In this document: positions 1-7,372 of the stretch, in pieces
Numbering within the stretch: position 1 is the first letter of the stretch
How the letters are laid out: each line of letters starts with the position of its first letter
NCBI GenBank assembly: GCA_944372745.1
Contig: CALWAB010000091.1
Location: 1 to 16,007, forward strand
Length of the DNA: 16,007 nt
From: an uncultured Clostridia bacterium
Lineage (GTDB): Bacteria; Bacillota; Clostridia; Christensenellales; UBA1242
Direction: 5' to 3'
Made by a program: the position numbers and the translations under genes
Notes under the pieces: model-generated
What the model saw: only the letters and a program-made list of their open reading frames with translations
Databases searched by the model: none
Told to the model about the DNA's origin: nothing

Positions 1-108
1 GGAGAATATTATTTTGAAACAAATTCATTAAGATTATATCCTAATGTTTGCGGAAATAATGAAGTCATTGATATTGAAATAAAATTAAAAAGTATTATTA
101 ATGAATAA
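1..108 (+). CDS. C-terminal end of an unidentified protein (partial at left edge)
   Basis: Frame 1 is open from the first base and ends at TAA 106-108, leaving the last 35 residues of a protein whose start lies outside the window. The tail is mixed polar and hydrophobic and ends in an alternating charged/aliphatic stretch (EVIDIEIKLKSIINE) that would suit a terminal beta strand or helix. I do not recognise the family. A rho-independent terminator starts 10 bases after the stop, which supports this being a real gene end. Confidence 0.55.
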   Translation, partial: GEYYFETNSLRLYPNVCGNNEVIDIEIKLKSIINE

Positions 109-117
109 TTTAAAATG

Positions 118-147
118 AAGTAAAGAAAATATTCTTTACTTTTTTTA
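118..147 (+). terminator. Rho-independent terminator of the left-edge gene
   Basis: A perfect 10-bp stem (AAGTAAAGAA at 118-127, TTCTTTACTT at 132-141) closes a 4-base loop and runs into an eight-T tract (140-147). It separates the left-edge gene from the heat-shock operon. Confidence 0.85.
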
Positions 148-411
148 GTTCTATAATAAGATTAATAAAATTTTTGTGTTACGCTTTTAACTATCACTTT
201 CTATTTAAGTATCTTATAATAGATTTCTCTTTTATTTATAGAATTTATAATAATCTATGATTAAATGAAATTGTTCATATTAGACTATTGAGATATAACT
301 TTACATTATTAGAATGGGGGTATCTCTATATTATTAAATTGTTAATTTTATTTGTTGCTTGCGTAGTATTTCAAAAAATAAAAAAAATTTTAAAAAATGT
401 GTTATTTTTTC
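148..411. other. AT-rich intergenic stretch with no recognised gene
   Basis: This gap of about 260 bases between the terminator and the hrcA promoter has no open frame of useful length with a ribosome binding site, and no strong hairpin. It is close to pure AT with one G run (315-319). I see nothing I can name in it. Confidence 0.6.
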
Positions 412-440
412 TTGACAATGGCATATAATAGGTGTATAAT
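412..440 (+). promoter_or_regulatory. Consensus sigma-A promoter of the hrcA operon
   Basis: TTGACA (412-417) and TATAAT (435-440) match the vegetative consensus exactly with an ideal 17-base spacer. The expected transcription start, about 447, falls inside the CIRCE operator, so bound HrcA would block initiation. Confidence 0.93.
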
Positions 441-444
441 ACGG

Positions 445-471
445 TTAGCACTTTAGGAAAGAGAGTGCTAA
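445..471 (+). promoter_or_regulatory. CIRCE operator, HrcA binding site
   Basis: TTAGCACTT (445-453), a 9-base spacer, and GAGTGCTAA (463-471) match the CIRCE consensus TTAGCACTC-N9-GAGTGCTAA with one deviation, T for C at the last base of the left arm. It starts four bases after the -10 box and spans the predicted start of transcription, the usual place for HrcA control. No second CIRCE was found upstream of dnaK, so the four genes should respond together. Confidence 0.95.
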
Positions 472-519
472 CAATTAAGAAAAACGATTGCTAATAATGA
501 ATCAAAAGGGGGTGAATGT

Positions 520-1596
520 GTGAGCGATATAGACTTGAGTGATAGGAAAAAGCAAATACTTTATCAAGCAGTTGAAGATTACATAGAGAATGCTAGCCCA
601 ATAACAAGCGGTGCAATGGTTCAAAAAAGCGAAACGACACTGTCTAGTGCCACTCTGCGAAATGAACTTAACGCCTTAGAGCAAATGGGGTATTTAAAGC
701 AGTTACATACTTCAGGCGGTCGAGTACCGACTACTAAAGGGTATAGATTCTTTGTAAATACAATAAAGGATAATTGTCGAGCCGATTTAGATGGTTTGAT
801 GAAGATAAAAAGCGTATTTGAACAGCGAACAATCAATTTGAGTGAACTTATTAAAGTTGTCGCTGAGAAAATAAGTGAAGTTACTGATTATCCAACTATT
901 GTATCTTTAGGTGGAATAGATAAGTTAGAAATATTAAGTATAAAGATTATTCCATTGATGACTAATCAGGCATTAATGCTCATACAGACACCACGCGGTT
1001 TGTTAAATAATACGCTAGAACTTGAACAAAGTGTAGATGAGCAATCTTGCATTGACGCGGGACGCGTATTGACAAATAAATTTGCCAAAATGACTATAGG
1101 CGAAATGGTGGATAACATAGTAACAAAACACCAAGAAATCATACAAGAACTCAATGAGTATGCTGGGTTCTTTGAGTATGTGCTACAGTCTTTAGTTGGT
1201 TTGACAAAGAAATATGCACAAAATGGCGTATATAGCAAGGGTGCTACAAAATTACTAAAAAATCCCGAATATCAAAATGTCGAACAAGCAAAAGAGATTC
1301 TTCAACTTTTAGAAGATAAGGAAGAACTCAAAAACCTTATTGATGACGACAGTGATGACGAGATAGAATTTAGTATAGGTGACGAACTTTGCGATGAACG
1401 CTTAAGCGATTGTACTATTGCCAAAGCCCATTGTAAAATTAATGGTGAAAATATTGCATCAGTAGGCATTATTGGGCCAAAGCGTATGGATTATGCAAAG
1501 ATTTCGGGTGCATTAAAATTTATAGTGGATGAATTTAATAAGCCTGATTTATTAGAAACAAGCAAGAACAATAAAAAAGGAGACCAATATGATTGA
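520..1596 (+). CDS. hrcA: HrcA, heat-inducible transcription repressor
   Basis: HrcA is the dimeric repressor of class I heat-shock genes; it binds CIRCE and loses activity when GroEL is busy with unfolded protein. The 358 residues are about the usual family length. The N-terminal winged helix (about 5-80) carries the typical LSSATLRNEL recognition region (41-50) and a HTSGGRVPTTKGYR stretch (63-76). The C-terminal regulatory part ends with the conserved GIIGPKRMDY motif (316-325). The start is GTG 520, chosen because GGGGG at 508-512 lies seven bases upstream. The gene is first in its operon, directly behind CIRCE, so it is autoregulated. Its stop overlaps the grpE start by eight bases, suggesting translational coupling. 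Three cysteines in the C-terminal part (291, 298, 305) are evenly spaced. Confidence 0.96.
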   Translation: MSDIDLSDRKKQILYQAVEDYIENASPITSGAMVQKSETTLSSATLRNELNALEQMGYLKQLHTSGGRVPTTKGYRFFVNTIKDNCRADLDGLMKIKSVFEQRTINLSELIKVVAEKISEVTDYPTIVSLGGIDKLEILSIKIIPLMTNQALMLIQTPRGLLNNTLELEQSVDEQSCIDAGRVLTNKFAKMTIGEMVDNIVTKHQEIIQELNEYAGFFEYVLQSLVGLTKKYAQNGVYSKGATKLLKNPEYQNVEQAKEILQLLEDKEELKNLIDDDSDDEIEFSIGDELCDERLSDCTIAKAHCKINGENIASVGIIGPKRMDYAKISGALKFIVDEFNKPDLLETSKNNKKGDQYD

Positions 1597-2512
1597 ACTT
1601 AGAGAGCAAAAAGTGGTGGTCAATATCATAATTGCTAAAGCATTGCTCGAAAAATTAAAACTCTGCAAGGACGGTTGCGATTGCGGTTGTGTAGACGAAG
1701 CAAGCAAAATAGACGCTTGCAAAGATGGTTGTGACTGTGGCTGTGCAGGTGGAGTGGAACTCTGCAAGGACGGTTGCGACTGCGGTTGTCAAGATAATGT
1801 GCAACATACAAATTCAACTGAACAATGCAATTGTGAACATTGTAAAGAACAATCACAAACATCATTTAGCAATGGTGGTGATGACAACGATGACAAAAAT
1901 GGAGAAAAAAAAATTCAAAATCAAACAATGAACAATAATCCTCATAAAGAGAATTGTGATTGCAATCATAATCACCAAAATCACAATGGGCATCATCACC
2001 ACAATCACCATAATGGTGAACATTGTGGTTGTGGGTGTGAACATCATCACAATGAACAAACAAATAATGAACAAAATCACAATAATTGTGAAAGTGAAAG
2101 AAATCTAGCGAATGAATATTTGACATTGGCTAGACAAATACAAGCAGATTTTGACAATTATCGCAGAAGAAATAATGATGCTGTCAAACAAGCAAAAAAT
2201 GAAGGTATAAGAGAAACCGTTTTAGATTTTCTACCAGCACTTGATGCCGTTGACAGAGCGGTTGAATATATGAAAGATGACCAAAGTCGAGAAGGAATTA
2301 TGCTAATAAGAAAGGTTTTTGAAAAAGCCTTTGCAGACTTTGGTATAGAGCCAATTATGTGTCTTGGTGCACACTACGATCCAAACTTTCACGATGTCGT
2401 TGTGGCAGAAGAAAGCAATCAACCTAGTGGTACAATCATAGAAGAAATTGAAACAGGATACACGATGGACGGAAAAGTAATTAGACATAGCGTTGTCAAA
2501 ATTGCTAAGTAA
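1589..2512 (+). CDS. grpE: GrpE, DnaK nucleotide exchange factor with a Cys/His-rich N-terminal extension
   Basis: GrpE drives ADP release from DnaK. The exchange domain is clear: a short helical stalk from about 168, the FDNYRRR motif (188-194), LDFLPALDAVDRA (212-224), and the C-terminal beta domain (about 252-307) with YDPNFHDVV and GYTMDGKVIRHSVV. At 307 residues it is much longer than the usual 180-220. Residues 1-170 are unlike ordinary GrpE: three CKDGCDCGC repeats (26-34, 44-52, 59-67), CNCEHC (80-85), an acidic Asn-rich linker, ENCDC, a His cluster (127-141) and HCGCGCEHHH (145-154), for 21 Cys and 17 His in all. The helical stalk before YRRR is shorter than in E. coli GrpE. The start ATG 1589 has GGAG at 1579-1582 and overlaps the hrcA stop. 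The extension resembles, in composition only, the metal-binding tail of SlyD. Metal binding or redox sensing is inference. Confidence 0.95.
   Translation: MIELREQKVVVNIIIAKALLEKLKLCKDGCDCGCVDEASKIDACKDGCDCGCAGGVELCKDGCDCGCQDNVQHTNSTEQCNCEHCKEQSQTSFSNGGDDNDDKNGEKKIQNQTMNNNPHKENCDCNHNHQNHNGHHHHNHHNGEHCGCGCEHHHNEQTNNEQNHNNCESERNLANEYLTLARQIQADFDNYRRRNNDAVKQAKNEGIRETVLDFLPALDAVDRAVEYMKDDQSREGIMLIRKVFEKAFADFGIEPIMCLGAHYDPNFHDVVVAEESNQPSGTIIEEIETGYTMDGKVIRHSVVKIAK
1661..1789 (+). repeat. Three coding repeats of the CKDGCDCGC motif in grpE
   Basis: Copies lie at 1661-1690, 1715-1744 and 1760-1789, each coding for one residue plus CKDGCDCGC. Copies 1 and 3 differ by one synonymous base in the nine-codon core. 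Copy 2 differs from copy 1 at six positions in that core, all synonymous. The DNA has drifted while the protein motif stayed fixed, so the motif appears to be under selection. Confidence 0.9.
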
Positions 2513-2523
2513 ATAGACAAAAT

Positions 2524-2552
2524 TTGACATTAAATGGCATTAAAATTAACAT
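2524..2552 (+). promoter_or_regulatory. Possible internal promoter upstream of dnaK
   Basis: The 85-base grpE-dnaK gap contains TTGACA (2524-2529) and, after 17 bases, TAACAT (2547-2552), which matches four of six consensus -10 positions. It could give CIRCE-independent basal dnaK/dnaJ transcription. There is no CIRCE here. The weak -10 makes this a tentative call. Confidence 0.3.
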
Positions 2553-2597
2553 ATAACTATTAAAAATAAAATATTGAAGGAAAGGAGAATTTTTATT

Positions 2598-4454
2598 ATG
2601 GCAAAAATTATAGGGATTGACTTAGGGACTACAAACTCATGTGTAGCAGTTATGGAAGGTGGTGAAGCGACAGTTATACCTAACGCAGAAGGCGGTAGAA
2701 CTACTCCATCAGTTGTGGCATTTACAAAAGACGGAGAGCGTTTAGTTGGGCAAATGGCTAAGCGTCAAGCAGTGGCTAACCCAGAACACACTGTATCATC
2801 AATTAAGCGTGAAATGGGAACAGACCACAAAGTAAAAATTGACGACAAGTCATATAGTCCACAAGAAATAAGTGCAATGATTTTGTCAAAACTTAAACAA
2901 GATGCAGAAGCATACTTGGGACAAAAAGTAACTGAAGCAGTCATCACAGTACCCGCTTACTTTACAGACGCACAAAGACAAGCAACAAAAGATGCTGGTA
3001 AAATAGCAGGTTTGAATGTACAAAGAATCATCAACGAACCTACAGCAGCAGCACTTGCTTATGGACTTGACAAGGCAGAAAACAAAAATCAAAAGATTTG
3101 TGTATATGACCTTGGTGGTGGTACATTTGATGTGTCCATTATGGAAATAGGCGATGGTGTATTTGAAGTATTGGCTACTAAAGGTAATAATAGACTTGGT
3201 GGTGATGACTTTGATAATAAAATCATTGATTTGCTTGTACAAGACTTCAAAGACAAAAACGGAATCGATTTGTCTAAAGATAGAACAGCACTTCAAAGAT
3301 TGAAGGAAGCTGCTGAAAAGGCTAAAATTGATTTGTCTGGTGCAAATAAGACATCTATTAGTTTGCCTTATATCACTGCAGATTCTACAGGGCCAAAACA
3401 CCTTGAATACGAATTGACAAAGGCTAAATTTGAAGATTTAATCAGCGATTATATCAAAGAAACTATACAACTTACAAAAGACGCTATCAAAGATGCTGGT
3501 TTGACATTGAACGAAGTTGACAAGGTAATTCTAGTAGGTGGTTCAACTCGTGTGCCAGCAGTCGTAGAAGCCGTTAAGAATTTGATTGGCAAAGACCCAT
3601 TCAAAGGCATCAACCCAGACGAATGTGTCGCAATGGGTGCTGCTATACAAGGTGGTGTATTGGGTGGCGAAGTTAAAGATGTATTGCTACTTGATGTTAC
3701 ACCATTGTCACTTGGTATTGAAACATTGGGTGGTGTATTTACAAAACTTATTGAGAGAAATACTACTATACCTACAAAGAAATCACAAATATTCTCAACC
3801 GCAGTTGATAATCAACCGGGCGTAGATATCCATGTATTGCAAGGCGAACGCGAATTTGCGGCAGACAATAAGACATTGGGTAGATTTAGCCTTAATGATA
3901 TACCACCTGCACCAAGAGGCGTTCCACAAATTGAAGTTACATTTGATATTGACGCAAATGGTATAGTTCATGTATCAGCAAAAGATTTGGGAACAAATAA
4001 AGAACAAAATATTACTATCACTGCATCTTCAAACCTTAAAGAAGAAGACATCAATAAGGCAGTAAAAGAAGCAGAAGATTACGCAGAACAAGACAAGAAA
4101 CGCAAGGAACTCATTGAAGTTAAGAATCAATGCGATGGTATGATTTTGGCTATTGAAAAATTATTGAGAGAAAACGGAGATAAAATTAGCGAAGACGATA
4201 AGAAGAAACTTGAAGAAGCACTCAATAAGGCTAAAGAAGGAATGAAGTCTGATAATGTAGACGATGTCCGTAAGGCAATAGACGAACTCAGCAAAGAAAG
4301 CGGAGATGTAGTGTCAAAATTATATCAAACAGCTAGTGCAAATGCTGAAAATAAAGAAGAGCAAGCAAAAGACGAAAAGAAAGATGACGACGAAATTATT
4401 GTAGATGAGAAAGACTACAAAGAAGAGAAAAAAGACGGAAATAGCGACAAATAA
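2598..4454 (+). CDS. dnaK: DnaK, Hsp70 chaperone
   Basis: DnaK is the ATP-driven Hsp70 that binds exposed hydrophobic stretches of client proteins, with DnaJ stimulating hydrolysis and GrpE exchanging nucleotide. The ATPase domain (about 1-360) shows the phosphate-1 loop IGIDLGTTNSC (5-15), the phosphate-2 motif DLGGGTFDVS (171-180) and the adenosine motif ILVGGSTRVP (311-320). The interdomain linker is DVLLLD (361-366), followed by the substrate-binding beta domain, a helical lid, and an acidic tail with DDDEIIVDEKDY. At 618 residues the length is normal. The short loop after SIKREMGTD is the Gram-positive form. The start is ATG 2598, not the upstream in-frame codon at 2574: AAGGAG at 2582-2587 precedes it and MAKIIGIDLGTT is the family's usual N-terminus. 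Confidence 0.98.
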   Translation: MAKIIGIDLGTTNSCVAVMEGGEATVIPNAEGGRTTPSVVAFTKDGERLVGQMAKRQAVANPEHTVSSIKREMGTDHKVKIDDKSYSPQEISAMILSKLKQDAEAYLGQKVTEAVITVPAYFTDAQRQATKDAGKIAGLNVQRIINEPTAAALAYGLDKAENKNQKICVYDLGGGTFDVSIMEIGDGVFEVLATKGNNRLGGDDFDNKIIDLLVQDFKDKNGIDLSKDRTALQRLKEAAEKAKIDLSGANKTSISLPYITADSTGPKHLEYELTKAKFEDLISDYIKETIQLTKDAIKDAGLTLNEVDKVILVGGSTRVPAVVEAVKNLIGKDPFKGINPDECVAMGAAIQGGVLGGEVKDVLLLDVTPLSLGIETLGGVFTKLIERNTTIPTKKSQIFSTAVDNQPGVDIHVLQGEREFAADNKTLGRFSLNDIPPAPRGVPQIEVTFDIDANGIVHVSAKDLGTNKEQNITITASSNLKEEDINKAVKEAEDYAEQDKKRKELIEVKNQCDGMILAIEKLLRENGDKISEDDKKKLEEALNKAKEGMKSDNVDDVRKAIDELSKESGDVVSKLYQTASANAENKEEQAKDEKKDDDEIIVDEKDYKEEKKDGNSDK

Positions 4455-4465
4455 AAGGAAAGAAA

Positions 4466-5614
4466 ATGGCAGATTATTATGATGTGCTAGGCGTGTCAAA
4501 GAATGCTACACAAGACGAAATTAAGTCCGCCTATAGAAAAAAGGCTAAACAATATCACCCAGACTTAAATAAAGACGACCCGCAGGGAGCGGCTGAGAAA
4601 TTTAAGGAAGTGAATGAAGCCTATAGCGTGCTTTCTGACGAAACTAAACGCAAAAATTACGATACCTATGGTTCAGCAGATGGACCTCAAGGTTTTGGCG
4701 GTTTTGGTGGCAGTGGTGGATTCAGTTCACAAGGTGGATTTAGTGGTTTTGGTGGGTTCAGCGACATATTCAGCGACTTATTTGGGGGCTTCGGTGGCGG
4801 AGCAAGGACGAGTGCAGGAGCACAAAGCCAAGCCCGTGACGGTAGTGATATCAATAGTACAATAAATTTGTCGTTCAATGAAGCGTGCTTTGGGTGCGAT
4901 AAAGAAGTGAAGGTCACTCGTGAAGAAACTTGTTCACATTGTAAAGGTACTGGTGCAAAAAATGGTACTGAATATAAGACTTGTAGTGAATGTGGCGGTA
5001 GCGGTAGAGTGAGATACACTCAAAGCACACTCTTTGGTCAAATGACATCAGTCGGTGTTTGTAAAACCTGTAATGGTAAGGGGAAAATCATTAAAGAGAA
5101 GTGTAGCGAATGTAATGGCAGGGGTATAAATAGAGTTACACGAACAATCAAGGTGACAGTCCCAGCAGGCATAGACGATGGTCAAATACTCACCTTGCGT
5201 GGTGAAGGTAATAGCGGAATAAATGGCGGATATGATGGAGATTTAATGCTCAAAGTGAAGGTAGCAAAACACCCAATGCTTGAGCGTGATGGCTACGATG
5301 TGAAGATAGAAGTGCCTATCCCATTTACTACTTCAATATTAGGTGGCAAAATAATCATACCGTCCCTAGAAGGAAAACTAGAACTGACTATCCCAGAACT
5401 CACTCAAACGGGTACAACATTTAAGTTGAAAGGGAAAGGTATTCCTGTGCTTAGGAAATCTTCACGCGGTGACTTATTAGTCACAGTGAAAGTAGAATTC
5501 CCTAAGAATCTAGATAGGAAAACTAAAGAAGCAGTAAAAACCCTCGACGCGTCAGTCGACCAAACGCAGTACGATAAGTACAAAAAGTATGTCGACAAAG
5601 TAAAGAATCTATAA
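4466..5614 (+). CDS. dnaJ: DnaJ, Hsp40 co-chaperone
   Basis: DnaJ delivers clients to DnaK and stimulates its ATPase. Domains in order: J domain (about 4-68) with HPD at 31-33; a Gly/Phe-rich region (about 74-115); a zinc-binding domain with four CxxCxGxG motifs (156-163, 173-180, 199-206, 213-220) holding two zinc ions; and the C-terminal substrate-binding domains (about 225-360). At 382 residues it is a complete class I (type A) DnaJ. It starts 11 bases after the dnaK stop with AAAAGGAA (4453-4460) as ribosome binding site, and closes the heat-shock operon before a strong terminator. Confidence 0.98.
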   Translation: MADYYDVLGVSKNATQDEIKSAYRKKAKQYHPDLNKDDPQGAAEKFKEVNEAYSVLSDETKRKNYDTYGSADGPQGFGGFGGSGGFSSQGGFSGFGGFSDIFSDLFGGFGGGARTSAGAQSQARDGSDINSTINLSFNEACFGCDKEVKVTREETCSHCKGTGAKNGTEYKTCSECGGSGRVRYTQSTLFGQMTSVGVCKTCNGKGKIIKEKCSECNGRGINRVTRTIKVTVPAGIDDGQILTLRGEGNSGINGGYDGDLMLKVKVAKHPMLERDGYDVKIEVPIPFTTSILGGKIIIPSLEGKLELTIPELTQTGTTFKLKGKGIPVLRKSSRGDLLVTVKVEFPKNLDRKTKEAVKTLDASVDQTQYDKYKKYVDKVKNL

Positions 5615-5694
5615 TCACTATAGATTTAAAGCTCCTTTGTAATAGATAAAAACCTTGTAAATAGATAGATTGATTTTGAAAAGTGATTATAGAT
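5607..5694 (+). repeat. 13-bp inverted repeat spanning the dnaJ stop and 3' untranslated region
   Basis: ATCTATAATCACT (5607-5619), which contains the dnaJ stop codon, is the exact reverse complement of AGTGATTATAGAT (5682-5694). The right arm abuts the terminator stem at 5695. The left arm can also form a local 8-bp hairpin (AATCTATA 5606-5613 with TATAGATT 5619-5626), so two pairings compete. Confidence 0.75.
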
Positions 5695-5725
5695 ACACCC
5701 TAAGGCTATTCCTTAGGGTGTTTTT
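5695..5725 (+). terminator. Rho-independent terminator of the heat-shock operon
   Basis: A perfect 11-bp stem, ACACCCTAAGG (5695-5705) with CCTTAGGGTGT (5711-5721), closes a 5-base loop and ends in five Ts (5721-5725). Between it and the next gene (5726-5894) only one further hairpin is seen. Confidence 0.95.
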
Positions 5726-5825
5726 ATATGGTTTAAATATAAGGTTTATGTATATGATGGTTGTTATCATAAGATTTTATATGTATTGTGTAAATAAATG
5801 TTTTAATGACAATATTTTAATTTAA

Positions 5826-5855
5826 AAAGGGCAGTATAAATATTTACTGTCCTTT
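5826..5855 (-). terminator. Terminator for the small minus-strand gene, possibly bidirectional
   Basis: AAAGGGCAGTA (5826-5836) pairs with TACTGTCCTTT (5845-5855) through ten Watson-Crick pairs and one G-T wobble on the plus strand. On the minus strand the odd position is an A-C mismatch. The structure lies 40 bases past the stop of the minus-strand gene and continues into TTTTT in that direction (rc of 5824-5828). Confidence 0.65.
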
Positions 5856-5894
5856 AATTTATCTAGTATGAATAAATGAGTAATCTACAATTTT

Positions 5895-6146
5895 TTATAA
5901 TTCTAATGCTTCGGCATCTTTTTGTAATTTTTCTTTTAATAATTGCATTGAAATAGCGTCATAAACTTTTTGTTGCTTTTCTTGTTCTCTCTTTTCTTTT
6001 CTTTGTTCAGCCCTTTTATTGTGTCTTGCCTTTAATTTTGCTTCTATAATTTGTTGATTTCTTCTTTCTCTATGTGTTTCATCAAAATCAAGTTGTTTCT
6101 CAATGTTCTCTTCGATTTCTTGTTTATTTAATGTAGAATAGTTCAT
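5895..6146 (-). CDS. Small highly charged helical protein, function unknown
   Basis: This 83-residue protein is dominated by Glu, Lys, Arg and Gln, with a stretch such as KRAEQRKEKREQEKQQK that predicts a long alpha helix or coiled coil. There is no signal peptide, membrane segment or cysteine. I do not recognise a family. The frame is open to 6233, but the start is set at 6146 (MNYSTLNK): AGGAG (6156-6160 on the minus strand) is well spaced for it, and a near-consensus promoter lies inside the longer frame, which rules out the upstream start. It is monocistronic and transcribed away from the degV gene. A cytosolic RNA- or protein-binding role would fit the composition but is a guess. Confidence 0.75.
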   Translation of the reverse strand: MNYSTLNKQEIEENIEKQLDFDETHRERRNQQIIEAKLKARHNKRAEQRKEKREQEKQQKVYDAISMQLLKEKLQKDAEALEL

Positions 6147-6168
6147 ATTTTTCATCTCCTCTGTCGAT

Positions 6169-6197
6169 ATTGTACCATAGAAGTCGTAAATTGTCAA
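6169..6197 (-). promoter_or_regulatory. Promoter of the small charged-protein gene
   Basis: On the minus strand TTGACA (6192-6197) is followed by a 17-base spacer and TACAAT (6169-6174), five of six consensus bases. The predicted start near 6162 leaves a leader of about 16 bases that still contains the AGGAG site. Confidence 0.85.
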
Positions 6198-6226
6198 TAT
6201 TTGCTTTAAAAATTGCGTGTATACAT

Positions 6227-6256
6227 TTGACAAAGTAACTGCAATATTGATAAAAT
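6227..6256 (+). promoter_or_regulatory. Promoter of the degV-family gene
   Basis: TTGACA (6227-6232) and TAAAAT (6251-6256) are separated by 18 bases. It is divergent from the promoter at 6169-6197, with the two -35 boxes 29 bases apart, so one regulator could affect both genes. Confidence 0.65.
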
Positions 6257-6316
6257 AAATTAAAGCGTATTATTGAATTATGTATAGACGCTTAATTTAA
6301 TTAAAGTGGAGTTGTG

Positions 6317-7177
6317 ATGTTAAAATTTTTTATTGATACAAATAGTGAATTGTGGTTCGAGAAAGTGGACCAAATGGATGTAAGTATTATTAATATGCCA
6401 TATTGTTTAGATGATGAACTTTTAGATGCCGATTTAGGAAGAAATGCTGACTATGTTAAATTTTTTGATAGAGTACAAAAAGGGGCCACGCCAACCACTT
6501 GTGGCTTAAATAAAGATAATTATATACAGTATTTTGAACCAATCTTGCAGGCAGGAGATGATATAATTTATGTAACATTTTCTCATAAATTATCTAATAC
6601 TTTTGAATATATGCGACAAGCAATAGACGAATTACTTGTAAAATATCCAGAAAGAAAGATTAGTTATGTCGATACAAAACAAATATCAGTGGGAGAAGAA
6701 CTAGTAGTAGAAGAAGCATATAAGCAGTATAAAAATGGTGCTAGTGCTGAAGACATTGTGGCTTTTGTTGAAAAATTTCGCATAGAAGTAGGAACATATT
6801 TTGGTGTAGAAAGTCTAATGCACTTGAAACGCGGTGGTAGAGTTAGTGGAACGACTGCAGTTCTTGGTACATTGCTAAATATAAAGCCTATACTCAAGAT
6901 TGACGAGGAAGGGGCAATAGTAAAAATGCAAACGGCTAAAGGTATGAAAGGCGTTGTAAAGACTCTCTTTGATATTTTTAAATCCAATGAAGATAAAGCA
7001 AAAGACTATAGCATTTATATAGCACACGCCAATCAAGAACAATGTGCCGAAGAACTAAAGAAATTAATTGCAGAATACATAGGGCAGGATAGTAATATAA
7101 TGATACAACCAATAGGGCCTACAATAGGTACTCATTGTGGTGTAGGTACTTTGGGATTAGCATTCCATAAAAAATAA
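6317..7177 (+). CDS. DegV-family fatty-acid-binding protein
   Basis: DegV-family proteins bind one long-chain fatty acid in a cleft between two alpha/beta domains; the related FakB proteins present it to the kinase FakA for phospholipid synthesis. The 286 residues match the family length. Family landmarks are visible: ATPTTCGLN for the substrate-binding loop, TFSHKLSNTFEYM for the usual SSKLSGTYQSA-type motif, FGVESLMHLKRGGRVSGT for the conserved YLKKGGRIS region, and LLNIKPIL. ATG 6317 is preferred over GTG 6314 because GGAG (6308-6311) sits five bases before it but only two before the GTG. No fakA is in the window, so the partner is unknown. It has its own promoter and terminator. Confidence 0.9.
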   Translation: MLKFFIDTNSELWFEKVDQMDVSIINMPYCLDDELLDADLGRNADYVKFFDRVQKGATPTTCGLNKDNYIQYFEPILQAGDDIIYVTFSHKLSNTFEYMRQAIDELLVKYPERKISYVDTKQISVGEELVVEEAYKQYKNGASAEDIVAFVEKFRIEVGTYFGVESLMHLKRGGRVSGTTAVLGTLLNIKPILKIDEEGAIVKMQTAKGMKGVVKTLFDIFKSNEDKAKDYSIYIAHANQEQCAEELKKLIAEYIGQDSNIMIQPIGPTIGTHCGVGTLGLAFHKK

Positions 7178-7236
7178 AAACTCTTTGATAATTTAAGGGC
7201 AAAGAATTGTAATTTAATTATTTATAATAATTACTA

Positions 7237-7290
7237 AGCATAAACACTCTTTTGTAATTAATGACATGTTTGAGAGTTTATGCTTTTTTT
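7237..7290 (+). terminator. Terminator of the degV-family gene
   Basis: AGCATAAA (7237-7244) pairs with TTTATGCT (7277-7284); after a two-base bulge CTCT (7247-7250) pairs with AGAG (7273-7276). A run of seven Ts follows (7284-7290). Confidence 0.8.
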
Positions 7291-7321
7291 ATTGTTTTCA
7301 CTAGTATTATAAGCACATATA

Positions 7322-7368
7322 AAAAACACTTTTCTATTAACATACTTTGTTAAGCGAAAAGCGTTTTT
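7322..7368 (-). terminator. Terminator of the tandem minus-strand gene pair
   Basis: On the minus strand AAAAACGCTTTTC pairs with GAAAAGTGTTTTT through a 13-bp stem with one G-U wobble (7356-7368 with 7322-7334), extended by TTAAC/GTTAA (7337-7341, 7349-7353), ending in Us. It lies just past the stop of the second gene and faces the degV terminator, so the convergent units are insulated. Confidence 0.85.
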
Positions 7369-7372
7369 AAAA

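Noticed and set aside
1635..2126. Several overlapping open frames on both strands across the grpE extension, some His- or Cys-rich.
   Set aside because: They are shadows of the repetitive Cys/His codons of grpE; none has a ribosome binding site or promoter.
2886..3401. A 171-residue minus-strand frame inside dnaK.
   Set aside because: It lies fully antisense to a highly conserved gene and has no start signals; the codon pattern of dnaK explains it.
7178..7210. A possible second hairpin CTTTG...CAAAG after the degV-family gene.
   Set aside because: Only five base pairs and no T run; the terminator at 7237-7290 is sufficient.
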